Assembly (NCBI GenBank): GCA_031216915.1
Contig: CM062289.1
Coordinates: forward strand, 387,044,674 to 387,108,673
From: Pictodentalium vernedei
Taxonomy: Eukaryota > Mollusca > Scaphopoda > Dentaliida > Dentaliidae
DNA length: 64,000 bases
Reading direction: 5' to 3'
In this document: piece by piece, positions 32,122 through 40,547 of the stretch
Numbering within the stretch: position 1 is the first letter of the stretch
Layout: each line of letters begins with the position of its first letter
The notes under the pieces: generated by a model
What the model was told of the DNA's origin: nothing
Database searches by the model: none
The model's input: the letters and a program-made list of their open reading frames with translations, nothing else
Position numbers and translations under genes: made by a program

Positions 32122-32359
32122 CCCTTTACCCAAGGAATTGTCTGCATGTGCTCACGTAATATACAATTTCAGCAGCTGAAAAAATAGTTTTAAAAAATTT
32201 CAACAAAACTATATCATGTGACCCCCTCATTGGAACGAGCTTGTTGAGCTCGTTCCAATCAGGGGTCACATGATATTGTTTTGTAGAATTTTTTTTGGAA
32301 AATCTGATTAACTTTTTTTTAAATAATAAATTTTGATATCGTCTGCCTTGGGGTAAAGA
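32122..32359. mobile_element. T7 foldback, copy 2, inside hAT-B
   Basis: CCCTTTACCCAAGG at the left and CCTTGGGGTAAAG at the right. The centre has the hairpin CATTGGAACGAGCTTGTTGA / GCTCGTTCCAATC flanked by ATATCATGTGACCCC. The termini resemble T1 and the central hairpin is the same as in T1, but the arms between differ. Confidence 0.75.
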
Positions 32360-32654
32360 TATTTCGAACCGCATCAACAAGGCATGCAAATTTGTTCCGA
32401 CTGTGATGCCTCAAGCCTCGATTATGGTACTTATGTTCATTTTTCTGATCAGGTTTCGATATACCGGTATACCGCAGTATTTTTTTGAATACCGATACCG
32501 GTATTCCGTTTTGAATATCATGCAGCCCTACTGAAAGGTCCCTTTTAGGACCAACTCTACATGTGGCAGGCTTTGTAAAGAGTCTTTCGATTTTGAAAAT
32601 AGGAGACACGCTGTACATGTATACTGTCACTAACATTTCACACTATTGTCAAGG

Positions 32655-32935
32655 CCCAGTATAATCCATGGTGTATTGTTCACATTTTCGTGCATGCATT
32701 GTATTATTTGGCCAATTTCCCATGAATAGATTTTCACCGTTTACAGAAAATGTATGATACCAAAATTCTTGAAAAATTTCAACAAAAACATACCATGTTA
32801 CATCTCATTGGAACGAGCTCATTCCAATGAGGGGTCACATGATGTGGTTTTCATTGAAATTTTTTCTACTGCACAATTTGAATATTCCACTGATGATGCA
32901 GTCGTTTTACTAGGTAAGGTTTAATCTCTCATTTG
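32655..32935. repeat. T7-related foldback, copy 3
   Basis: Matches 29165-29450 at the left and keeps the core CATTGGAACGAGCTCATTCC with AATGAGGGGTCACATGATG. The right end TTTACTAGGTAAGG is worn. Confidence 0.65.
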
Positions 32936-33007
32936 GAACCGAGGCACGTGGTTGTCTACTCGCAAAAATATAAAAGTATAAATGCAAGGACACACAAGAG
33001 TGACAGC

Positions 33008-33203
33008 TTAACCCTTTACCTAACATGAAAGCAGACGACACTTGAAAAAAAAATTCTTGAATAACTATTTTTTTTCATTTCGAGCTTGTTCCAATGAAGG
33101 GTCATAACCTATGTTTTTGAGACAAAAAATGAAAAAAAATAATTAAAATTAATAGGGGATTTTTGAGAATAGCGCTGGCCGGTTACGTTGGGTAAAGGGT
33201 TAA
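33008..33203. mobile_element. T1 foldback MITE, copy D, left arm deleted
   Basis: Both TTAA-flanked ends are present (CCCTTTACCTAACATG, CGTTGGGTAAAGGG), but the left arm of the central hairpin is missing: TTTTCATTT passes straight into CGAGCTTGTTCCAATGAAGG. So this copy no longer folds as a long hairpin. Confidence 0.88.
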
Positions 33204-33744
33204 CTCAAAATTGAAAAACTGTGTAATATGGGAAACAGGGCCTGATGCTGGCTAGCCTATGTGTGTCTATGAAACAAATTCTATGTTTATAATTATGATG
33301 TGACATCATGACATCAGTGACTTCAGATGTGGGTTCTCTATATTTTCGAGTTTTCTTTTGCTTTAAATGATGGATGTGACTATTTTGTTTCATGATTCGA
33401 GGGCTGATCCTGAACATTGCCTACAATTATACTTGATTTACAGGCATGCTTAAAATATTTTAGGCAGCATTAGGTGTGTCAGGCCTGCATTGCAAAAAAA
33501 AAGTATATGGGTAAACACACCATACACAAAACTATTATCTGGGCCTCTGTGAATACACTGAAATTCTTTTTCCCAAACACAGCTTATGGTTCCTAACTGG
33601 AATGAGCTCAATGGGCCTGTTTCTGCAATGAGTCAAAAGACATTTTTCTGAAGAATCCCAACTTGAAATTTATGGATCAATTGAATTTAGGACAATTTTT
33701 GTAAGTAGCCCTGAGCAGATTCATCCAGTGTGCTACTTAAAGTT
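33204..33744. other. 3' flank of THOC5, no gene
   Basis: It contains a relic of the T1/T7 core (CTTATGGTTCCTAACTGGAATGAGCTC split near 33582-33609). No run of T that would mark a retrocopy poly-A tail for THOC5 was seen. Confidence 0.45.
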
Positions 33745-33750
33745 TTTAAT
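33745..33750 (-). promoter_or_regulatory. Possible poly-A signal ATTAAA for THOC5
   Basis: On the minus strand ATTAAA lies 27 nt after the THOC5 stop. This is the commonest variant signal in animals, but it is very near the stop and the region is AT-rich, so chance is likely. Confidence 0.3.
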
Positions 33751-33776
33751 TAATACACCGTGATCCTGACCTAATC

Positions 33777-35843
33777 TCAACGCTGGGTAAATATACCCAT
33801 TGGGGGAAGAAATTTATATGGTTTTCTTCGAGACGGACCTTTTGAGCTTCTTGTAAACACCTTCTCTTTAGAGATTTCAACAGGACCTTCCACAGCTGAA
33901 CTTTGATTTTCACTTTCCAGATAAACATCAAAGCACATTAACAACCTTTGTAGCTGATTAGAAAGTATATTGTTGTCTATGTCTCCACTTCGAAAATCAG
34001 TGAAATGAACATTTATTTCTTCTTCCATTTCTTTAATTGCTGCATTTATAAGAGGGGTCTCTTCCGTTTGCCACTTAATTCTGATAGCAAAAACAGGCAC
34101 AACCTGTGGATAATCTGGAGTAATTACTATATTGGCAATTAATTTTGCCGAACCTCTCTCGACTGTTGCTACAAAGTAAAAATCTGTTTCTTCAAACTCA
34201 CACATATTCTGCAATGATGATGTATGTGGAAGCAAAATGAAATCATCATAAGCTGATCTCTTCCAAGAGGTTAAACGTGAAGTGACCTTTGATGGGAACA
34301 TATTTTGAAATTCACTGATGATTGGTAAGGTGTTTCGTTCGAGAGAGGACAGCTGTTGTAAAAGTGATAATCTTGCAATCATTCTTTGACGAAGAAGTTT
34401 TATAGTATCTCGCATATGACTGGAGCTTATAGCACTCTTTGCCTTCTCTGGTGTTGAATCACCTGTGAATTGAAGCCCTCCAAGCCACTGGACCCATGTA
34501 TATGGCAGACCGATCATTGGAATAAAGCTACTGAACTCATCCATCCCCAAACTTGTAAGAAAATACTTATTAGCTGGATTAGGGGTAGTCTCACCATTAT
34601 CACCAGGATATAGTTCACTGAGAATTGTGTCCGGGTGTAATAAGTCACCACCTGACACACAGTTGCCAAGTTCTTTTTTTGTTTTCACTTCAACATTGAC
34701 TGTTATAATATGTAAGGCAAGCAGATAGTAAAAGTTTAAATGTAACACAACATCTTTACAAATGACATCAAGAGTAACAGAGAGTGGATGTTTCTTTAAG
34801 ACTTTATTTTTCCTTGCCGATGTTCTATCCTCAACAGTTTTCCTCCTCCTGCTGGATGTCTGCTTTTCATGTTCCTCTTGGTCACTATCACTCTCTTCAT
34901 CAAGTTCAACCTCTGATGTGTCCAAGGATTTGGCAGCATCCAAGTCACCTTCTATACCAACCACTAGGTTTTTGTCACAAGCATCCTTATAAGCAGATGT
35001 CTGCATATACAGAACGTACAAAGGATGAGGTAAATGACAAGCAGTCAAACTCTGCTCCCTATTTTTATCAAAGGGCATCTTAAGATATTCTTGAACCGGT
35101 TTGGTAGACTGGAGTATGGAATTCAGTTTTGGTTGTAGACTGTCTAAATATTCCTGCTTTGTCTTGATTTCTTGTAATAGCGTATCTTTTCTGGTTTGAG
35201 AATCTCGAAGCTGTACAGCCAGAAGTTTTCTCTGCTCAAGTTCCCAGTCTAATCTTGCCAACATTAACTGATGTACATCCTTCTTCGTTATCTCTGGCTT
35301 TGTTACTTCTGGTGGAGCTTGTGCAAAAAATTCTTCCTTTGACACCAATTCAATTTCTTCATCTTTCGATTTAAATTCAAAACATTTTGTCACTTCTTTT
35401 TGGAGATGGAATGCTTCATACAATAGATTTTGTAGCTGCAGATGATACTGATCTATCCTCTGTTTAGCATCATTTGTACCATCCCGAACCTTCTTACATC
35501 TTATATGAGCAAGTCTATTAAGTTTTTTGAGATTAGCAAACTGAAGGACAGCATCAGTTCGTCGTTCATCAACTACAGTATCTGATACACTTGGGTTTCC
35601 CTCTTTGTGCTTCTGTATATCAAAAATTGACTTCCTTATTACCTTACAGGCATTTCTGAACTGATCCAAGTCCTTGTGAGCATCTCTTTGATCGATATGT
35701 TCTTCCTCATAATAAAATAAGTTTTTGGTTGAATCTTTCAAGTCCGACAACCGTGATTTCTTTTTCTCTCCTCCAACACTATTGGACAGGCTTGCATCTG
35801 TTTTGATTTTCCGTTTCTTTTCTGTACTATCTTTCCCAGACAT
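33777..35843 (-). CDS. THOC5: THO complex subunit 5, single-exon coding frame
   Basis: 688 codons, close to the human protein (about 683), complete at both ends. In the family, THOC5 joins the THO part of TREX, which couples transcription to mRNA packing and export in the nucleus. Seen here: a basic nuclear-signal-like KKRK (residues 9-12); the family block LKKLNRLAHIRCKKVRDGTN (about 105-124); a long helical/coiled region with LQLQNLLYEAFHLQKEVTKC (about 135-154), FKSKDEEIELVS and LARLDWELEQRK (about 195-206); SLQPKLNSILQ and PVQEYLKMPFD (235-259); an acidic stretch DEESDSDQEE (315-324); KKHPLSVTLDV; YPGDNGETTPNPANKY (412-427); and the C-terminal GPSRRKPYKF. The start is the first ATG after a good splice acceptor 22 bp upstream. 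Vertebrate THOC5 has many introns and none is seen here, so it is an intron-poor locus or a retained retrocopy. No lesion was found. Confidence 0.96.
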   Translation of the reverse strand: MSGKDSTEKKRKIKTDASLSNSVGGEKKKSRLSDLKDSTKNLFYYEEEHIDQRDAHKDLDQFRNACKVIRKSIFDIQKHKEGNPSVSDTVVDERRTDAVLQFANLKKLNRLAHIRCKKVRDGTNDAKQRIDQYHLQLQNLLYEAFHLQKEVTKCFEFKSKDEEIELVSKEEFFAQAPPEVTKPEITKKDVHQLMLARLDWELEQRKLLAVQLRDSQTRKDTLLQEIKTKQEYLDSLQPKLNSILQSTKPVQEYLKMPFDKNREQSLTACHLPHPLYVLYMQTSAYKDACDKNLVVGIEGDLDAAKSLDTSEVELDEESDSDQEEHEKQTSSRRRKTVEDRTSARKNKVLKKHPLSVTLDVICKDVVLHLNFYYLLALHIITVNVEVKTKKELGNCVSGGDLLHPDTILSELYPGDNGETTPNPANKYFLTSLGMDEFSSFIPMIGLPYTWVQWLGGLQFTGDSTPEKAKSAISSSHMRDTIKLLRQRMIARLSLLQQLSSLERNTLPIISEFQNMFPSKVTSRLTSWKRSAYDDFILLPHTSSLQNMCEFEETDFYFVATVERGSAKLIANIVITPDYPQVVPVFAIRIKWQTEETPLINAAIKEMEEEINVHFTDFRSGDIDNNILSNQLQRLLMCFDVYLESENQSSAVEGPVEISKEKVFTRSSKGPSRRKPYKFLPPMGIFTQR

Positions 35844-35865
35844 ATTTTTATCTTGACAATTATAT

Positions 35866-35884
35866 CTGTAACATAAAGAAAAAT
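35866..35884 (-). other. Splice acceptor upstream of the THOC5 start
   Basis: The minus strand reads TTTTTCTTTATGTTACAG immediately before ATATAATTGTC and then the ATG. It suggests an intron in the 5' untranslated region with the first exon further right, not identified. Confidence 0.5.
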
Positions 35885-35909
35885 CAGTGTCAAAATGAAT
35901 GCCTGAGTG

Positions 35910-36490
35910 TTAACCTTTTGATACTTTTGTACGTCTTATGACGTACAAAATCAAACAGCACGTTGATACTTTGTGGTCATTTGTTTTGTTATTATTTTTC
36001 GATTTTTTAAAGTTTTAACCTCAATTCCTATTTTCTCCCGAATAGTGCTAAGTGACAACCATTGAGCCAAATGCTATCGCAGCTTAAAATACTAATATAA
36101 TCCTGCTGTCAAGACTTCTTAACTGGTTGAGTGCTAGAAGCCACTATCAGGGCTTTCAAAAAATGAGGATACCAGTATAAATGCCAACACTTTCCTTGCT
36201 TATATTTCATACTCAGTCAAACACAAATAATATTTTGTTTATAGAAATTTGTTTCATTACAAATTATTGGAGAGTGCCTGTGGGCACTCTCCAATAATTT
36301 GCAACAAAAGTTCTGAATAACAAATTCAGACCACCAAACATTATCTAGCCCTTAACCAGTTAATCACTGTGAAAAATATCTTGTTATTTTGTACTTTCCG
36401 ACGTTTGACATCACATTTTGAAAAACATTGAAGAAACTGAATTCCCAGTGACATTTGAACGTCTGGATAATTAAAGTCTCAAAGGGTTAA
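35910..36490. mobile_element. T4 composite TTAA element, copy a
   Basis: It starts TTAACCTTTTGATACTTTTG and ends AGTCTCAAAGGGTTAA. T3 copy d is embedded at 36119-36363. Copy b, reversed, lies at 37408-37907 with the same nested T3, so the composite moved or was duplicated as a unit. It begins only 67 bp upstream of the THOC5 start codon. Confidence 0.8.
36119..36363. mobile_element. T3 foldback MITE, copy d, inside T4-a
   Basis: TTAACTGGTTGAGTGCTAGA to CTAGCCCTTAACCAGTTAA. The hairpin core is TTATTGGAGAGTGCC / GGGCACTCTCCAATAA. Confidence 0.88.
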
Positions 36491-36776
36491 TAGCACAAAG
36501 TTTCTGCTATAAGTATAGACACTGACTCATAACCATTAGAGTATTATTTGAAAATAGTTTTCTTCAAATCGACTCATGGCTGCTATGAAGCAGCCATTAC
36601 AGGGTCTGATGAAAACTTCATGAAAAATGAACTACAAAAATCTATGGTAGAAAAGCTTATAAGGGCAATTTTTGTTAAAAGTGCCCATATCATACATATT
36701 CTAATGGCAAGCGACTGAATGTCCTGAGCCCAAATATCCAAAGCAGAGTGCAAACCAGCAGAGTGGAAAGGGTTAA
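36491..36776. mobile_element. T5 foldback MITE, copy 2
   Basis: It shares CATGGCTGCTATGAAGCAGC as core with 23560-23945 and ends GCAGAGTGGAAAGGGTTAA. The left boundary, taken as the TTAA that closes T4-a, is uncertain. Confidence 0.6.
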
Positions 36777-36793
36777 AACATCACAATTTTTCT

Positions 36794-37043
36794 TTAACCC
36801 TTTACCTAACATGAAAAGCAGACGACACTTGCAAAAAAAATTCTTGAATAACTAATTTTTTTCATTTTTTGTCTCAAAAACATAGGTTATGACCCCTCGT
36901 TGGAACGAGCTCGACGAGCTCGTTCCAACGAGGGGTCATAACCTATGTTTTTGAGACAAAAATGAAAATATTTTGAAAATTAATTGACGATTTTTGAGAA
37001 TAGCGCTGGCCGGTTTTGGCCGTTACGTTGGGTAAAGGGTTAA
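36794..37043. mobile_element. T1 foldback MITE, copy E
   Basis: TTAA-flanked, intact, and almost identical to copy B at 6313, including GGAACGAGCTCGACGAGCTC at the centre. One of the youngest copies by similarity. Confidence 0.92.
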
Positions 37044-37407
37044 AATACAGAAAATAACTTGGGGAACATACAAAAAGGATTTTTAATTTTTAAAAATGTC
37101 TTCATATTTTATCATATGTGTGAAAACAATATTGTTTCTTAAAAGAATGGACCACTTTCTATAATTCCACACACTCAGCAAACAATGAGTAATATTTTTG
37201 GCACACTCATGTGAGCCCCAATGGTTAGAGATCAAACAAAACCAGTCTAAGAACATTCTTTTTATATCAGTAATCTGATTAGGAAATATGCTGAATCGAT
37301 CAAAAAAACGTATCACATCAGATCACATTTTCATTTTCTTCTCAGGCTGTGTCAAGCATATGTTGTTAAATTATCTGATCAAACATCACGAACAACACTG
37401 CAAAGAC
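37044..37407. other. No gene recognised
   Basis: AT-rich. Frames on the minus strand lack known motifs. Confidence 0.4.
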
Positions 37408-37907
37408 CCTTTGAGACTTTAATTATCAAACGTCACTGGGAATTCAGTTTCTTCAATGTTTTTCAAAATGAGGCGTCAAAAGTCGGAAATTACAAATAAC
37501 ATTAGTGGTTATCTGGTTGAGGGCTAGATTATTTTTGGTGGTCTGAATGTTATTCAAAACTTGTTTTATTACAAATTATTGACACTCTCTGATAATTTGT
37601 AATAAAACAAATTTATATGAAATATAAGCAAGGAAAGTGTTGGCTTTTGGAATCCTCATTTTTTGAAAGCCCTGATAGTGGCTTCTAGCACTCAACCAGT
37701 TAAGATGTCTTGACAGCAGAATTATGTTAGTATTTTAAGCTGTGATAACATTTGGCTCAACGGTTATCACGGAGCACTATTCTGGAAAAAATAGGAATTT
37801 GAGGTTAAAACTTTAAAAAATCAAAAAATAAAACAAATGACCACAAAGTATCAACGTGCCGTTTGATTTCGTACGTAATAACACTTACAAAAGTATCAAA
37901 GGGTTAA
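37408..37907. mobile_element. T4 composite TTAA element, copy b, inverted
   Basis: CCCTTTGAGACTTTAATTAT to AAAAGTATCAAAGGGTTAA, the reverse of 35910-36490. T3 copy e is nested at the matching place. A short tandem echo, ATTTCGTACGTAATAACA, occurs twice just to the right (about 37866 and 37921). Confidence 0.8.
37509..37703. mobile_element. T3 foldback MITE, copy e, inside T4-b
   Basis: TTATCTGGTTGAGGGCTAGA to TCTAGCACTCAACCAGTTAA. The first TTAA has mutated to TTAT. The core is shortened to ATTATTGACACTCTCTGATA. Confidence 0.82.
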
Positions 37908-37957
37908 GTTGAACAAAAGATTTCGTACGTAATAACATGTACAAAAGTATCAAAGGG

Positions 37958-38200
37958 TTAACCCTTTATCCAATGTAACGGCCAAAACTGGCCAGCACTA
38001 TTCTAAAAAATCACCAATTAATTTTCATTATTTTTTCATTTTTTTTGTCTCAAAAACATAGGTTATGACCCTTCGTTAGAACGAGCTTGTTCCAATGAGG
38101 GGTCATAACCTATGTTTTTGAGACAAAAATGAAAAAAATTAGTTATTCAGAATTTGTTTTTGCAAGTGTCGTCTGCTTTCCATGTTAGGTAAAGGGTTAA
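37958..38200. mobile_element. T1 foldback MITE, copy F, opposite orientation
   Basis: TTAA, then CCCTTTATCCAATGTAACGG at the left. The right end is GTCTGCTTTCCATGTTAGGT and AAAGGG, then TTAA. The subterminal parts are swapped relative to copies A to E. Confidence 0.9.
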
Positions 38201-38391
38201 GAGGTAAAGTATGCTTTACAAGCTCAAATCTTGGGGCAGAATACCATTTACATTTATATGCAGACGCCATTTGAAGCTCTGGGAGATGTGCTTTCAAATA
38301 TGATACTATGATCACAAAAGTGGACAGTGAATTTTGATTAGATTGTGACTAGGACATTTTAAAAAAAAATTTCAGTCCACTTTCCTCCTTA

Positions 38392-38602
38392 CAATATACG
38401 GTAAGGCAGCCATGGGCTGATCACTTTCCACAGGTGGGCAATATTTCCACGGATGCAAAAATATTAGATTCCAAACACTAATTATGGGAATAATCATCAA
38501 AAATTAAAAATTTTGCTGAGGATGATTTTTATAACCTGGTACAAGCATGCATGGACATCACTGCCCATGTATGGATTACGACCAATCCATGGCGACTGTA
38601 CT
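38392..38602. mobile_element. T6 foldback MITE, copy c, reversed
   Basis: GGCAGCCATGGGCTGATCAC at the left, then GTGGGCAATATTTCCACGGA, and CCAATCCATGGCGACTGTAC at the right. Same family as 25413 and 26721. Confidence 0.78.
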
Positions 38603-38883
38603 TTATCTCTCTCGTTAAAAAAGAAATGTGACAACACTGAATATCAGATGCTCTTTTGGTTTACTTGCCGTCCCTCAGACTTGAAACTTGAATCTGTAAT
38701 ATTTTATTCATGAAATCCTGTGACCCACTGATGTAGGTCGGTTGCAATCAAATCACAATCGAATCGAGAAAAAGACCACTTTCATTATCAAAGTACCTAT
38801 GCAGTATCATTTTTTTTTAACTTGTCATCTTGGGCTGAGCACCCGGGATTGCAGAAATGGGCACATACTTTTTAGAAGCAATA

Positions 38884-39258
38884 TTTATTTATTTATTTAT
38901 TGGTGTTTAAGGTCACATACTTATGCACAATAGCTAATCATGACCGTGACAGTTTTACGGGTGGAGGAAGCCGGAGTACCCGGAGAGAACCACTGAGCAG
39001 CGACGAGCAACTGTCAGTTCCTCAGCATTCTAACTCTGTTCAAGCTCTGCTCAAGCAGGGCTACAGCGGTTGAAGACATGTGCACCATCGACATGCAGTA
39101 CGCCTTAGTACACGGCGTCATTATGCCCACATGTAGGCAACCGGGATAAAGTGCCCTTGCCCAAGGACACAACGTGGGTCATCCAGGACAGGCTATCAAA
39201 CTCGGGATCTCTAGCATAGAAGTTCAACAGTCTACCACTGAGCCACCTTGCACCCTTC
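38884..39258 (-). mobile_element. SINE copy S5 with tRNA-like head
   Basis: On the minus strand GGTGGCTCAGTGGTAGACTG is A-box-like and CCCGAGTTTGATAGCCTG is a worn B-box. The body GTGTCCTTGGGCAAGGGCAC and CGTACTGCATGTCGATGGTG follows, with the tail AATAAATAAATAAATA. Flanks AGAAGCAATA (38874-38883) and AGAAGGAATA (39259-39268) form a 10-bp target duplication with one change. Confidence 0.9.
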
Positions 39259-39339
39259 AGAAGGAATAGGCTATACAAAATACAAGGATTTATCATTAGA
39301 TTTTTTTTTAAATTATGGCAGAGGGGAGGATTTTATTTT

Positions 39340-39341
39340 TT

Positions 39342-39397
<56 letters not shown>

Positions 39398-39400
39398 TGT
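39340..39400. repeat. ATTT microsatellite, SINE-tail derived
   Basis: About 14 units of ATTT lead into ATTGGTGTTTAA, the standard end of the SINE tail on the minus strand. So this is the poly(AAAT) tail of a headless SINE whose next part resumes at 39658. Confidence 0.85.
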
Positions 39401-39408
39401 ATTGGTGT

Positions 39409-39661
39409 TTAACTCTTAAGGACCTAATTCCGACTTTGATAACGTTTAATGCAAAGGAATGGGTGCCCCACTATCCATTGTATGGGTAAACTCAAAACTT
39501 GTTTTCTAAATATCTTGTCAGTTGTTTCTAGGCAAGTCTTGGCTGCCTCTGTGGGCAGACAAGCCTTGACTAGAAACAACTGCAAACTGCAAAGCCACTG
39601 GAGGTAGACTTTCAAAGTATAGTGAAAATGTATAAAAAATCTCCAGGCCCTTAAGGGTTAA
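39409..39661. mobile_element. TTAA-flanked foldback inserted in a SINE tail
   Basis: CTCTTAAGGACCTAATTCCG to CAGGCCCTTAAGGG lies between two TTAA copies. The SINE tail normally reads GGTGTTTAAGGTCACAT with one TTAA. Here TTAA appears at both joins, direct evidence of a TTAA target duplication. The core folds on GTTTCTAGGCAAGTCTTGGC / AGCCTTGACTAGAAAC. Confidence 0.9.
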
Positions 39662-39724
39662 GGTCACATATTTCTGTACTGTGGCTAATCAGGACCACAA
39701 CAAGGAGATAAAGTCAAGAGAAGG

Positions 39725-40308
39725 ACTTGAAGGTAGAATGCTGACCTAAACAACAATTCTGACAAACTTAAAGTGACTAAGATTTACACTAAAAAAACTT
39801 CCCAGCAAAATATACACAATATCAGGGTTATACAGTGTTGTGATAGTCAGAAACAATAGAATACATAACTGCACTATAAAAGCTTAGCAGCCATTGGATT
39901 CAAAGTTATGGAACTAAACAAACTTTTACAATATATGCAACAGGTGAGCTCAACATAAATTCTTACAACTCGAAACAAAGTCATTTTGGGCAGAGAAATG
40001 TTAAAAGAATTGACAATTATCCATCCAAATGTTGACTATGAAGGTTAAATAATCATGGCCCAAAACAACATCTGAAAGCATTAACTGACCAGCAATGGAA
40101 GGACCAGAAACAACAAGGCTGACCTTTCTGCCCCCCAAAATAATTTCCTGGAAAAATATAGAAAGTGTACGGATTAAACAGTGTGGGGATAGTGCTAAAC
40201 AATGCATAACTGCAATATGAAAACTTTTCAGCCATACGATTCAAAGTAACTGAGCTAAACTCCAAAACCCTCAGCTTTGTTTTTGTTGTCCATTTGTTTA
40301 CATTTCAG
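39725..40308. other. No gene recognised
   Basis: Two blocks resemble each other (GCATAACTGC...ATATGAAAAC near 40205 and ACATAACTGC...TATAAAAGC near 39865), suggesting an old duplication. It could be intronic DNA of the gene owning the candidate exon at 40309. Confidence 0.35.
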
Positions 40309-40436
40309 TCAAGGTCAACGGGGCCGAAAAATCATCGATATGCAATGCCATCTAAAATCAAAGAACGAGACAGATTACCTTCACACTACACACTATTATT
40401 ATATGGAGACTGTACAGTTGACATATCACTTGCAAG
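40309..40436 (+). CDS. Candidate internal exon, unknown protein
   Basis: A strong acceptor (CCATTTGTTTACATTTCAG) precedes 42 open codons ending ...VDISLA and part of a codon, then a donor AAG|GTATCA. The residues (KIKERDRLPSHYTLLLYGDC) are compositionally protein-like. I do not recognise the family and no neighbouring exon was found. A Helentron-like element starts 112 bp downstream, in what would be the intron. Confidence 0.35.
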
Positions 40437-40547
40437 GTATCATGAAACCTGTTTGAATTTCTTAGAATTGTGCAATTGTTTTCCAATGAAAATTTGTGGT
40501 ATCACATGACATGCGAGTGCCTGACGGCGATGGAACCCTTCTTCAAT

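Larger units (their letters stand above)
31564..32530. mobile_element. hAT-B, hAT-like element holding a SINE and a T7 foldback
   Basis: Ends are TAGGGCTGCACTGTATATCG and ATATCATGCAGCCCTA. The flanking octamers CTGGAGGG and CTGAAAGG agree at six of eight bases. Terminal regions are rich in ATACCGGTATAC-like and TATCGATAAACC-like self-complementary phrases. SINE S4 (31608-31980) and T7 copy 2 (32122-32359) sit inside, so hAT-B is the oldest of the three. Confidence 0.8.

Noticed and set aside
33204..33744. Poly-A tail and target duplication that would prove THOC5 is a retrocopy
   Set aside because: No long T-run (minus-strand A-run) or flanking direct repeat was seen on either side.
34762..35083. 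Plus-strand frames opposite THOC5
   Set aside because: Antisense shadows of the conserved gene, with no splice or motif support.
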